Source of the DNA: Takakia lepidozioides
Taxonomy: Eukaryota > Streptophyta > Takakiopsida > Takakiales > Takakiaceae
Direction of reading: 5' to 3'
Assembly: GCA_030704615.1 (NCBI GenBank)
Contig: CM060731.1
Coordinates: 30,566,001 to 30,630,000 of the forward strand
DNA length: 64,000 nt
This document shows positions 23,440 to 36,461 of the stretch, one piece after another (position 1 is the stretch's first letter; each line of letters begins with the position of its first letter). A model generated the notes under the pieces. It was given only the letters and a program-made list of their open reading frames with translations, searched no databases and was not told the origin of the DNA. A program made the translations under genes and the position numbers.

Positions 23440-25401
23440 ACAAAGTCCCAGTGCACTTTGGCAGAGCACTCACTGAGACTTTCAATTTTGTCAAGTGGAG
23501 TAACTCCCTGAAGTGTTATATCTGCTGGTTATCTTCATTAGATACCATCTCGATGAAGTCGGATCTGAAAACCTCAAGCAGCTTAGCTTTTCTTAGCTTA
23601 TAACTCCCTTTATTGCAGTCACTTCAGGTTGGTGCTAGATAAGCTTTTTCAGAGTCCTGGGTACTCTGTGATGAGTCCACTGTCCCAATCTTCAAGCTGA
23701 TGACCACTGCCAAACTTTCTGTATATGGATAAAGATGTTTGATGGCACAAAATCCCGGAGAAAATCCTACATATGCATTGGAGAAGAACAGAAACATCTG
23801 TGACCAGACTTGACTCTCAATCAATCAATAATTAGGAAGTGCAATTTGCAAAAGTGAACCACAAAATCGTGAACAAAATCGTAGAGTTAGCACTGTTTTT
23901 CTGGAATATGACTATGTACTCCATGGAGCAACACCTGCAGTTCACCTTGAAACTCAGGCAAGGCTGACATTCTCCTTTGCATCCTTTCCCTAAGCTTTCA
24001 GCCTCCATCCCACTTTTCCCTTCATTGTTCTCTCCTGATCTAGATCCATTTTGCATCCACCGGGCAAAATTGTAGCATCTTCCAAGGCAATGCAAGTTGG
24101 GGAGCAGGAGGCGTAGTCTGAGAACGTAGCACATCAATCACCTGCGGTGACTGACAAATCCCGAATTTGTCTCGAGGGTTATTCTGACTTCAGTAACTTG
24201 GGAGCAGTCAATTGAGCTGGTGAGTGAAGATATTATCTAGAGAGAACATTCCATCTTTCTGTACCTTTGATATACCCCCAGGCTCCAACTTCTAAGAAAT
24301 ATCTCTGCATCACAACAGGCTCCTTACTATCTCTTATCATGCTCCTTGGTACAGCATTTCTTTGTAGTTACTCTCTTCCCGCAGCTGCAATACATTACAC
24401 CACTGACTATCAAGAACCTGAAAAATGTGCTCAACTTCACCAAAAGTTCAGACAAAAACTACATGTTAACCTCTGGCCCCTTGTGTAACCTTCTATGCAG
24501 TCCAACTCACATCTCTTCTGCTTCATTTCTGTGTAACACGATAGAAAGAAATATGCTTGACTCCAAAACATAGAACTCTGCTCTTTGGCATATAAACTGG
24601 GCATTCACTGTCCCCCCTCGTGGAATTTTTAGTCAGTACGTTGCAGACAGCTTGACAGTTTCCCCTATTCCCCACAGCAAGCACACCAACCAGCCTACAT
24701 ATCAATGAAGTGGATAATAGAACTATTATGAAGGGGAGGAGCGGGGAAAGGAGAGACCCCCTAAAGTTTTCACACATCACAGACTGCACAGCAACTGCAA
24801 CATGAGACGGTACTCACCTATAACAGTCGATGTTTTGTGTTCGATTACTGACTCGAGTATCCAAACACCGCATCCAGGTTGGCCGATTGGTCAACCAGTA
24901 GCAGTCCTCCATTAATGCACACACATTCTGCCAAAATGGCCATGTAGAAAGCAGTGGGTAGCTCTGCCAGAAGAAGGCCCAAGGTTTGTATCGTAAGCAG
25001 CAGTCTAGGACTTCTCAAAGCCAGCATGCTGCTGCTTGACACTGGAGTTCCCTCAGCAGGTAAGGAAGATGAAGGGGGAAAAAGGGCTTCTAGGTCAGCC
25101 TCAAGTTCCAAACCCACTCCAGGCGCCTCATTTACTGAGGAGTTCTCGTCAGTTTGCAAGAGGAATCCACACTGTGATCTAAATTCGCCTGCAACAACCT
25201 TGTTGGGAGGAGGGCAGTGACAGCAGCTCTATGACAGCTGTTTCCAAGAACTACTGGCTGCAGATCCAGGATCTTGGTGAACTTGTTCACTTCTCTGTGT
25301 TGGGGATCACTGCTGAGGCTGCAGCTTGCCCTGGATGACAATTACCAGCATCACTCCTCTGAAAGTATATATTACTCCTGAGAATACTCCTTGTGGTGGT
25401 T
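23440..25401. other. Convergent intergenic region
   Basis: About 2 kb lies between the stop codons of the LEA-2-like (+) and PPR (-) genes. A minus-strand frame at 25159-24845 is rich in Leu/Ser/Glu but has no family match or splice support. I see nothing else. Confidence 0.5.
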
Positions 25402-28137
25402 TCACCAATAATCCCCACATGAACACACCCCGTTCTTGAAGTGATGAAAGCGGTTGGAGTCTCTTGCGACAATTTCCCGCCCCTCAATCTTGGAGATGAA
25501 CTTTGTGGCATTGTGGCAATCGCCACATACCCGAAGGTTCTTGATGATGCGGATAGGTGCCTTGGGGGGCATGCTGATGAGCCCGAAAGCAATGGCCAAC
25601 TTCTCACTGTGGTAGCAGAGAGCCTGCTCCTTTGTCTGCTGATCCACATCATGCAAGACAAAGCGAGTGTCCGGTGTGTACCCAGCCTCCTTCATTTGCC
25701 TGGTCAGTTTCTCCAACACAGCATAGATTTCCTCTGTTTGTGGGTGCGATCTATCTTCGGCAAAGAATGTATGTACCCTGTTCTTGACCTGAATCCAGCT
25801 CTGGCCCGGCTCCTTTTTCACACCTCTGTCCTCCATTGCTTTTCTCACCTTCCATACATCATCCCACCTGCCAGCAGCAGCATAGATATTTGAAAGCAGA
25901 ACATACACTCCAGCATTTTCTGGTTCCAACTTGAAGATATGTTCTGCAGCACGTTCTGCTAGCTCCACACTGCCATAGATTTTGCAGGCGCCAAGCAAGG
26001 CCCCCCACACTGAAACATCTGGTTTGAATGGCATCTTCTGAATGAAATCCTCTGCCTTATCCAAATACCCAGCACGGCCAAGAAGGTCAACCATGCAGCT
26101 GTAGTGCTTTCCTGTTGGAGTGATGCCATGATCTTGGGTCATAGAGAGGAAGTACTGATGGCCCTCTTCCACTAGGCCCAAATGGCTACAAGCAGAAAGT
26201 ACACCAAGATAAGTAACCTCGTTTGGCTTCAACCCTTCACCTTCCATCTGTGCAAAGAGCTTGAGGGCCTCCTTGCCAATCCCATGCTGGGCATATCCTG
26301 TAATCATTGCATTCCACGAGACAGTATTTCGTTCCACAATCTTGCAGAACACTTCCCATGCATCCCCCACACTCCCGCACTTGGCATACATGTCCACAAG
26401 GGCAGTCCCCACCACTGCGTCTGACTCAAATCCAGATGTAGTAATGTGGGCATGAATGCACCTGCCCTCCTCCAAGGCTGCTAGGCTGGCACATGCATTG
26501 AGGATGCTAATGAAAGTCACCTTGTCAGGCTTCGCACCCTGTCGTTGCATTTGACGATATAGTTCAAATGTCTCTACACCATGCCCTTGCTGAACTAATC
26601 CTGTAATCATCGCATTCCATGTGATTACATCTCGCTTCGGTGTATTATCAAATACTTGCTGAGCATCCACCAAACTCCCGCACCTGCAATACATGCTGAG
26701 AAGAGCATTCGTCACTCGCACAACGGCCTCTAATTCATCTTTGACTATGCCTGCATGGAGTTGCTTTCCATGTTCCAACGATGATGGGCTAGAACATGCG
26801 TTGAGGATGCTGATGTACGTGACCTCGTTAGGTGTCACCCCTTCCCGTGGCATTTTCTGAAAGAGATCAAATGCCTCTTCAATTTGCCCCTGCTGAGCTA
26901 CTCCTGTTATTATCGCATTCCAGGATATCACATCCCGCTTAGACATTTTAACGAACACTTGTCGCGCATCCTCCACACAACCACACTTTATATACATACT
27001 TACAAGGGCATTCGCCACTCCGATGTCTGACTCAAATCCCATTTTGACAATGCCCGCATGGAGCCGCTTGCCCAGCTCCAGAGCTGCTGGGCTAGCACAT
27101 GCGTTGAGGATGCTCATGTGGGTGATCCCATTTGGCTTCACGCCTTCTCGTTGCATTTTCTGAAAAAATTCAAATGCCTCATCCCCATTCCCTTGCTGAG
27201 CTAATCCTGCGATCATTGCAGTCCATGCGACGACATCGTGGGTGGGCATTTGGAGAAAAACTTGGCGAGCATATCCCACACCGCTGCACTTCAAGTACAT
27301 GCTGACAAGGGCAGTTCCCACTTGGATATCAGAATCCAGTCCGGCTTCGATGATGCCCGCATGCAGCCGCTTGCCGTTATCCAAATCTCGTAGCATGGCG
27401 CAGGTGTTCAGGATTGCCATGAAAGTGACCTTGTTTGGCTTCACGCCTTCTTGTTGCATTTGCCTAAAGAATTCAAATGCCTTTTCACCATCCCCTTGTT
27501 GAGTTAACCCTGCAATCAATACAGTCCATGAGACCACATTCCGCGTGGGCATTTTGTGGAACACTTGGAGCGCATCCGATACACTCCCGCACTTGCAATA
27601 CATGCTGACCAGGGTGGTTTGTAAGAAAACGTCTGGCTGGAATCCACTTGCAACGATGTGCCTGTGGACCCCTTTGCCCACTGCCAGAGCTTTCGTCTTA
27701 CCACACGCTTGCAAGAGACAAGAACAAGTTTGAAAGTATGCCCGAAATCCCCTGCCCTCCATGACATCCAAAATGCGCACTGCCTCTTCCACTCGTCCCT
27801 CCTTGCACAATGTGCCCAGATCCCCACCAGCTCCACCAATGTCGTTGTCCCATGGCTTCCCAACTTGTGTTTGGATTTGCCCTCCATCAGCAGCAGTGAT
27901 GGTGCCCCTGCAAAATGGCCTCTTCCCCTTGCTCTGATTATAAGGCCCTGCAAACAACTGGGTCTGATGCCAGACTTGTAAATCGACTGCCCTACATAAT
28001 AATAAAGAGTCCTTCAAGCCCAGTATCTTGGGCACTACAAGTTCTGTATGCATGCAACTGCGTAATAAAAAGGAGGTGTTCGAGCCCTGTATACCCCACA
28101 CTGGAATCTCTGTGAGCAGAGACTTGCAAGTGTGCAT
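25402..28137 (-). CDS. PPR protein of the PLS-DYW class (organelle C-to-U RNA editing factor)
   Basis: Intronless, 911 residues from the ATG at 28137. The first 110 residues include a plausible organelle-targeting leader. Next come about five PLS triplets, each about 101 residues, recognisable by repeats such as MPTRNVVSWTVLIAGL, MPTHDVVAWTAMIAGL, MSKRDVISWNAIITGV and TPKRDVITWNAMITGL. Then come E1/E2 motifs (VWGALLGACKIYGSVEL, YVLLSNIYAAAGRWDDV) and a complete DYW deaminase-like domain. Its zinc/catalytic signature is present: HSE (His about 843, Glu about 845) and CGDC (Cys about 871, 874), with the terminal CSCGDYW. Such proteins bind one or few organelle RNAs and deaminate cytidine to uridine in plastids or mitochondria. 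The repeats are unusually alike. The gene is head-to-head with the MsrB-like gene. Confidence 0.95.
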   Translation of the reverse strand: MHTCKSLLTEIPVWGIQGSNTSFLLRSCMHTELVVPKILGLKDSLLLCRAVDLQVWHQTQLFAGPYNQSKGKRPFCRGTITAADGGQIQTQVGKPWDNDIGGAGGDLGTLCKEGRVEEAVRILDVMEGRGFRAYFQTCSCLLQACGKTKALAVGKGVHRHIVASGFQPDVFLQTTLVSMYCKCGSVSDALQVFHKMPTRNVVSWTVLIAGLTQQGDGEKAFEFFRQMQQEGVKPNKVTFMAILNTCAMLRDLDNGKRLHAGIIEAGLDSDIQVGTALVSMYLKCSGVGYARQVFLQMPTHDVVAWTAMIAGLAQQGNGDEAFEFFQKMQREGVKPNGITHMSILNACASPAALELGKRLHAGIVKMGFESDIGVANALVSMYIKCGCVEDARQVFVKMSKRDVISWNAIITGVAQQGQIEEAFDLFQKMPREGVTPNEVTYISILNACSSPSSLEHGKQLHAGIVKDELEAVVRVTNALLSMYCRCGSLVDAQQVFDNTPKRDVITWNAMITGLVQQGHGVETFELYRQMQRQGAKPDKVTFISILNACASLAALEEGRCIHAHITTSGFESDAVVGTALVDMYAKCGSVGDAWEVFCKIVERNTVSWNAMITGYAQHGIGKEALKLFAQMEGEGLKPNEVTYLGVLSACSHLGLVEEGHQYFLSMTQDHGITPTGKHYSCMVDLLGRAGYLDKAEDFIQKMPFKPDVSVWGALLGACKIYGSVELAERAAEHIFKLEPENAGVYVLLSNIYAAAGRWDDVWKVRKAMEDRGVKKEPGQSWIQVKNRVHTFFAEDRSHPQTEEIYAVLEKLTRQMKEAGYTPDTRFVLHDVDQQTKEQALCYHSEKLAIAFGLISMPPKAPIRIIKNLRVCGDCHNATKFISKIEGREIVARDSNRFHHFKNGVCSCGDYW

Positions 28138-28875
28138 GTTGCACACAAGACGGGCTGAAAAATTGAGCGAACTTCATGACTGTAAGTAGAGAGAGACTGT
28201 GTACATAGCCTTATCTATCTAGGTAGGTCGGGGTATGTACATTATTCATCCATCTTGCATGGTTGCACCGGAAGCTGTGGGTCCCTGTTTGGCTATGGAA
28301 GCATCGAAGCATCCTGGAATCTGTACCCCCTCCACTGGGAGTCAGGGAGGTAGAGCAGGGTAGAGCAAGGTAGAGCTGAGCTGATGGACCTGATCTGATG
28401 GGGGCCATGGGTCGATGAATGTCTGAGGTATTGTTGCAGAGGAAGAAGGGTTTTGTTGTGAGACATCCAGCAGAGCATATATCATTTCAAGACGAGATTT
28501 TTGGGGTGACGAGCGCCAAGCTGCTTCTTCACTTCAAGGGCATTTGGGCCTGCTGATCGATCCTTCAACATGTCAGTTTACTAGTCAGTGTTCGTCCTTT
28601 CTCCCTTTCTAAGATCAAAGACTTCACCTTTCTAAGATTCGGAGCCTCAGGGCATTCTGAAATTGATAATCTTGCAATAATTTTCTGATCAGTGGACGTA
28701 GCTTCTCATGTGAGGATTCGTCTCCCTCCCTCTGTGCACCATCTGGTTAAGAGTTTGAATTGACGTCCTCTGTCGGTAGCAATCGTTCACTTTTCAACTT
28801 GATGATTGAGTTGAGTGGTATGATTCTGGAGATGGTAACATGTCATAATTGCCCTTGAATTGATTTATATTCCAG
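28138..28875. other. Divergent region between PPR and MsrB-like genes
   Basis: This should contain both promoters and the missing 5' exon or exons of the MsrB-like gene. I could not place an ATG exon with the required phase. A 10-base tandem (GGTAGAGCA-like, three copies) lies at about 28348-28378. Confidence 0.45.
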
Positions 28876-29285
28876 CCACAAAGTTTCCTATCTCTCATAT
28901 TTACCACCTTCATGGTCCTCCGTGCAGTTGTCAGGGATGTAGGAGGTGTCTCAACCTCAGTGACGAGAATAAGTATCCTCAGGACACGTACTTCGAAGCT
29001 GGAAACAAAGGTACCGTGTCTTTTTCCGCAATTGATGAGAGTGATTTTCGGAAGAAGGAACAGGTCCAATGCTTCCCCTTCTTCGAAACGCTGGATCATT
29101 GGGGAATTCAAAGGCGACGGACAAAACTGTTATGTGCTGCATGTGGCAAGCGTCTTGGCTACGTCTACAATGATGGTCCGACTGTCGAACCAGCAACTGG
29201 GCAGGCAGGATTTGGTCCAACCCAAGTTGTCCCCCGCCACCCGCGGTATCGCATCAAGACAAAGGCTTTGCGGATCAAACCATGA
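28876..29285 (+). CDS. MsrB-like zinc protein, last exon only
   Basis: An exon after the acceptor TATATTCCAG reads TKFPISHIYHLHGPPCSCQGCRRC... to a stop at 29283, about 136 residues. Four cysteines in CSCQGCRRC and the pair in LLCAACGKRLGYVYNDGP recall the zinc-binding and core motifs of methionine-R-sulfoxide reductase B (CxxC..LGHVFNDGP). In true MsrB the end reads RYCxNSxxL with the catalytic cysteine. Here the equivalent is RYRIKTKAL, with Arg in place of Cys, so reductase activity by the usual mechanism is unlikely. No in-frame ATG exists at the exon start, so a 5' exon is missing. The FFETLDHWGIQRRR block looks conserved but I cannot name the family with certainty. Confidence 0.65.
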
Positions 29286-30438
29286 GCACACTTGTTGATC
29301 TTGGGAAGAGGGAAAGGGGCTCCCTTGAAAGAGTATCGGACACTGTATATAAACTTGAAAACATATTTGCTCTGTAGAAAACAACATAGTCTTGGACAGA
29401 GAGTGCAAGTATGTGCACCCCTGAAAATCTTGAGGGGTGGGTAATATTGTGACGCCAACGGGTAGTCATTAGAAGCAGCTGCTATTCTCCTTCTCTCCAT
29501 CTCAGAGAGACGATCTACCCATTCCTTACCCATTCTGCTGCGGTTTCATAGCCTTGCGGCCATAGTCCTGCACTCCGGCTCCACTTAATTGATGACAGAT
29601 GTGAGGAGAAGACAATTGAAACAGAGATGGGATGGGACTTGTTCGTTGCGTGTAGGCCACTGTGCCATATACTATGTTCCTGACTTTATAAGCCTTACTT
29701 GTCCACCTTTAGTTCTGTACTACTATCAGATGTCCTCAGTTGTAGGTTTAGAACTACAACAAGTGCAAATCATGTGACAGCTTCACGTAAAGAAATGTAT
29801 TGATGGATTGTTCCTCTCCATATTGAAGTTGAGGATTCTGCATAAAGGACAGAGGAGGCTGAAGTTTGCAGTCATTCAATGTGTTCCTCAGTTTTTTGTC
29901 TGTGTTTCCAATCACAAACTAGAAGTGCTTTTTAAACCCTTGTGGCCACAGATTTCCCCTGGAAAAACTGTAAGATATAATTTTAGTTAGATGTTTATAT
30001 ATAGGAAAGAGAAAGCGTGCATTGAGGTAGGGGCATGCCCTTCATGCATTATTTGCACTGTACAATGGTATGACTCCTATGAAGTCTCACAGGCCTGTGC
30101 AGTCCTAGGAGTGTACAAATTGCTTTCAGAAATGATGATAGAATACGTTATTGGGCTCCACAGTGGAGAGATGCAACCAATTCTTATTGTTGCTAGTGCA
30201 TTGTGAGTTGCTATGTGACAATGTCTACCTGAATGTTGAATCTACAGTACTTTACAATGGTCCCAGTTCAATCCAAATTTGGAGTCAAGATTCGAGCTAT
30301 CAAATCCCTTCCCCACTTGCATTTTAACTGGTGTGGTTCATAGATATGAAGTGGGTTACGAACTCTGTCCCAATATAAACCACCCAACACGCCATAACGT
30401 AATGCTTGGGAAGCCATCTCGGAATTGAAGTAGGAAAT
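29286..30438. other. Convergent intergenic region
   Basis: AT-rich sequence between the MsrB-like stop and the COMMD4 stop, with only short unsupported frames. I see no gene. Confidence 0.55.
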
Positions 30439-33033
30439 TTACAAAAACTCCTCCATCAAAGCTCTTGCAGACTTCAACTCTGTCCAAGAACACAAAATCA
30501 TGTGAGCATTTGAGGTTCAAAATATAGATTTTATATACACAAGATACAGCTGCTATGTTTCTTGCAAATGACAGGGTAGGGAGCTTGAAGTCGAAAATTA
30601 TAGCAAAGCATTTCCCATGAGTGTGATGCCCTCCTCAACCACCATGTGCTTTCAAAATACCTGTACAGCAACAGCAGTGAAATATACTACATCGATTTTC
30701 AACGAGTCATCAGGGGAAAGTAATCACAAGGAAACGATGTTACCATGCAAAAGCACTCGGAACTTCTCAGCAGGCAGACACACTAGGAGATCCTTGGTTG
30801 TCTCTCTTTGCTCCTGGTCTGAAGAAGTCAATCGCATAACTAAGTTCTTGGAGTCCCCTAGTTGAGCTTGCCAGGCCCTGATTTGGAGATCTGGTACTGT
30901 CACACCCCATAAGAAAATGCGTTAGTAACCCAACCCTCCTCCCAACTCCCCTCATTTGGACCCATGTGCCCAAGGACGTGTTATAGCGAACCTCGCAGGG
31001 ACAATCAATGAATACATGAGCCCATCTACCTCCCTTAGTCTTTGGAAGAAAGGCACAATGGAGGAAAGGACATTCCATCTTCTGTATCTTCTATTTTCTG
31101 CTCATTCCAATTTGATATGGTTTACATGGCAGCTGGTGATAACATTACAAACTCTGCGCTGAAACCCACCTCCACTATGTATGCATAGATGTTTTGCTCT
31201 GGGAAGCAGATATGAACTGTACAAAGAGCTGAAGGACCTTGGCTCCTTCTATCCACCCTGTAAATAATGTCTGGCTTAAGCAGAAGAAGCAGCTGACCTA
31301 CCAATGAAGAAGCAAGCTTTTGCAACTTGCTAATGCCCCAAGGGCTTACTTACTTTGGAGGCTCTCTTGTAGAAGCTTAGCCTGCACTGCTTCCTTATGC
31401 TCCCAAAATGGCCTCACCACAGCATCAGTCTGCTCTGCACACCCCAGAATGTTTGAGCAACAAATGTCAAAGTGATACCATGAAAATTACAGTGATAGGT
31501 TGTGAAGCTCTGTTTGTTTACAAGAGAAGGGAGAGAGAGGTAGTCATTACATTATACTTGTGTAGTCTTGTAATCAAAAACACACCCACCTAGCAGGCAA
31601 AGACAGAGAGAGAAAACGAGCTATGAGCGAGGAGACGAGCCAGACCTTTTGGTAGGCCAAGCTGTTGAAGTTCACGTGTGAGAGTAGAGTCTGCGACATC
31701 AAATTTTGCAGCATTTGCAATTATGAAATGGAGTGCTGCAATGCAAGCCCTCATGTCCAACACCCCTGCTCTCCATTGCACACCACACGTCACTCACCTC
31801 ATTCTGCTGAAACAAATCACAGCAATGATGTGATACAGTAAAACAAGCCCTAGTGCATGGGCTGAAAGTAGTTGTTGTTGCAGTGCTCAAGAAGATTTTG
31901 TTTACAGAACAGGGACAACATTCTGTATTGCTGGACGCTGAACTCAAGTCCAAGGACGAAGAAAGATGTGAACTTGATAAGTTGCGAAGTTGGGTTGCAA
32001 ACCTGACCCAGTTGGCAGTATTCTGATAAGAATAGGACCCCATAGAGTACAGCTTGAAACTTCACAGGGGAAACATGCAAGAAACTGACAAGGGAATGAA
32101 TGACGAGAGACACCCAGTGCTTACCAAGAGTTGAGTCAGCTGTGATCTCCATTACATTGTCATGCTGCACAAGAACAGAACGTCCCAACAAATCAATAAA
32201 AAACCATTGTGGCACCATAGTGTGCCAGGACGTAATTTTCGACGTGAACAAGCACCCACAAAAAATAATGGACATGCAAAGTAATTTGTATCAGAGGCAA
32301 CATTATAGTCAGATGCGTACATCAAATACACCTTCCACAATTTTCTGTATGATGTGCTGCACGAGCAACTTGACTCTCCCTGAAGGCTGCCACAGGTCCC
32401 ACCCCCGCAATTAAAAGATTGCAACAAAATCAGGAAACAGTTGGCTCCTCTTTCCTCTTAGTAGTTATCTCATCGACAGTGGATCGAGTGTGAATTATAC
32501 ACCTGCAAATCAAGATTGAGTTTTGGATACTCCATTGCTTGCTTTAAGTTTACCATATCAGTTACGAGATCCTTGCAGCTCTATTGATAGGGTCAAGGGT
32601 TTCGGGTTTAGAAAATGCTTTTACCCGAAAAGAGGAAGAACATCCAGTCCTACAGAATCAATTAACGACCTGGTGGATTGGAAGTTTCAAGCTCGATGCG
32701 ATGGTAAATTGATGAGAAAACCCCGTGTGGACTTTAAAATCCTGACACCTGAAGCCAGGGACGCAGGGAGGCACACCATTCTGCCTCATCCACAGACCAA
32801 ATTTACCTCAATCTGGTTGACGACTGACCAGCCCAAATTCAACCAAATCACCTAAGGAAGTCCACATGGAAGTCCCGGGAAAATTATCTCAAAGAGTTCA
32901 AGCTCTACTTAAACTGATCACGAACACAACGTTCTTCCTTCAGGATAAAGAGACAGACAATGGTGGAGATGGTGGAAATGTTGGAGAGGATCCAGTCGGG
33001 AGCGTCCAATCCCCCACACAAGTGGAACTTCAT
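30439..33033 (-). CDS. COMMD4: COMM domain-containing protein 4 homologue
   Basis: COMMD proteins form the ring of the Commander complex in endosomal cargo recycling; that role is known from animals. Exons in transcript order: 33033-32959, 32386-32330, 32164-32125, 31765-31646, 31389-31350, 31329-31302, one unresolved exon, 30866-30744 and 30479-30439. The start MKFHLCGGLDAPDWILSNIS matches the COMMD4 N-terminus. TLTRELQQLGLPK matches the helical domain's SSELQQLGLPK. LVCLPAEKFRVLLHE-LKSARALMEEFL matches the C-terminal COMM segment. Phases agree except between 31302 and 30866, where the short WRVDY-like piece was not found. A stretch at about 31006-30986 (VRYNTSLG) is a weak candidate. About 190 residues are expected. 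The gene is head-to-head with eL37, 358 bases apart. Confidence 0.85.
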
Positions 33034-33391
33034 GCTTGCAAATCTGTCTCTTTCAGTGCAATCTGTGCTCTCCGAGCGCGCTGAAAGATATGCAGTAGTA
33101 TTCCCAACACCGACGGACTCGGCCAGACATTCACTGTCGTCCGTCTTTCCGTCAACCGGACGCTAGCGCACGTTGATCCACTTGAGAACGCTCGTTTATC
33201 GGTCGTTCAGAGACGCGTTAAACGTTGACGACGCATCTTCATGAATATACCGAGGCTTCGTTCGTTGGTGACCTGATGACCTGGAGCAGCCGGGTGAGGC
33301 AGGAGGTAAAAGCCCTAAACCCTAATCGGTCGTTCTCTTTTTGTCCTCGCCACATCTTCGTTGGCCTTCTCCGCCACAGCGTTTCTGCAAA
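33034..33391. promoter_or_regulatory. Bidirectional promoter of COMMD4 and eL37
   Basis: Only 358 bases separate two start codons that point apart, so both promoters and 5' leaders must share this interval. It contains a telo-box on the eL37 side and CpG-rich sequence in the middle. The shared-promoter reading is inference from spacing. Confidence 0.65.
33317..33325 (+). promoter_or_regulatory. Telo-box (AAACCCTAA) in the eL37 leader
   Basis: AAACCCTAA lies 67 bases before the eL37 ATG. Telo-boxes are established elements of plant ribosomal-protein and translation-factor promoters, so position and context fit well. Confidence 0.75.
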
Positions 33392-34959
<1,568 letters not shown>

Positions 34960-36461
34960 CTTGCTTGATTGAAGCCTTGGGGTCGGGAGTACTTTTGTGC
35001 GTCAACATTTGATTGTTTTCTGATGGCCCCAGTAAACAATCCTTCCTGTGATGAGTGAACAGTAATTTTGTGCTATACTGCAGAAGGATATTTTCCTCAT
35101 CTGCTTTAAGAGTCCCTTGCAGTTCTGCTTTAAAGGCCGAGGATATCTACATTTTACACAATGCTACATACATGCAGCTTCGGGCTTTGTGTGGTTTGGC
35201 CCATCATTATGTGCACTTCTCTCTTGTGCTGCTGAGGTGTTAGTTTTGGGGATTGTGCCCTAAGTATGCAGTGCTTCAGATATTTGTCTTAGTTCACCAT
35301 CAGGCACCATGGTCTAAAAAGGACATTGATGGGACATGGTAACATGTCGAGACTGCTTTCTGCACTCAGATCCATTCTTGTGTTCTTTGATTCCATGGTG
35401 TGGCCTTTTCCATGATTGGCACACAGCCTTCACTACCCCAGGTTGTTGGGCGGAAAGCAACTTTACTGGATCCGAGGCAGTAGTCCCCCCGAGTTCAGAG
35501 TAGACTAGATTTTTGCATGTCATGGAAGATTGTTCACTACATTTCGTCAAGGTCAGAGGTCAGACCTGGCTTTTGCAGTTTGACACATTCCTGGTTGTCA
35601 TTTGCTGCATAGAAATTGGATTTAGTGAGTCAAACTATGATCCTTTTGGGATTGCCTTATAATCATGGTCCTGCAAGTCCAGGAACTCACTGGGTATCCA
35701 AGTTTAAGTTTAGAGCAGGGGGATTCACTTCTCATACCAAGGCAATGTTGCAATCCAATTTGATTAGCACAAAGCATTGTACTTACTACCAACCTCACAT
35801 CCTTCCATGATGGAAACCATAAACAAAAGGTATGGGGGGCCTATGATGTTATGACAACCCTCCCTCAGACAACCCATTTCATGCCCTAAGTTGTATGCAG
35901 TTATCAATGATCGAATATTACGGCTATTGACTGAATCTCAAAACAGCCATTCCTAAAGCCTCATAGCCAATAAAAACCTGCAAATGATGCAGCCTTTCAT
36001 AATTCACCCTTCCATAATTCACTGGGACTACATCTTTTGAGATTGCATCAAGATGCCCTTGTTGTACACAAACACATTCTCCAAGTGCATTGGTAGTGTT
36101 CTTGCAGACGTCCCCATCTATTTTTGTACAACTACACTACTCTGTTTTATCCCTCAAAATTATGTAACAATCTGAATGTAATACCCCAGAGAAATGCCTC
36201 ACTTTATGTTACAATTTGAATGTATGAAGAAGGAAGCTATCTATGTGGTATCTCTAGCACACTTTCCAATAGATACATTACTACAGTCACCACCAGAATT
36301 CCCCAGGGAGATGGTCTCAAAAGTTGCCACCAGAACTGGAGAGGGAAGCAAAGACTTCATAGTGGGATGGACAATACAAACATCTCACCAATTTGCAATT
36401 GAATCGAGAAGCTTGTTGCTCCAAACCCAGAAAGGGGGGTGATTAGAAGGGAGAGAGATGT
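34960..36461. other. Convergent intergenic region
   Basis: About 1.5 kb between the stop codons of eL37 and the DnaJ-zinc gene. Only short frames without features are present. It presumably holds two 3' untranslated regions. Confidence 0.55.

Noticed and set aside
24845-25159. 104-codon minus-strand frame downstream of the PPR gene
   Set aside because: Leu/Ser/Glu-rich but with no family resemblance, no splice sites consistent with a gene, and probably within the PPR 3' region.
27516-27953. 145-codon minus-strand frame inside the PPR gene
   Set aside because: Frame shadow of the PPR coding sequence.
31155-31257. Exon of COMMD4 starting GTGGATAGAAGG
   Set aside because: It has a good acceptor, but every phase that joins exon 31302 gives a stop or unlike sequence. 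It was left out of the model.
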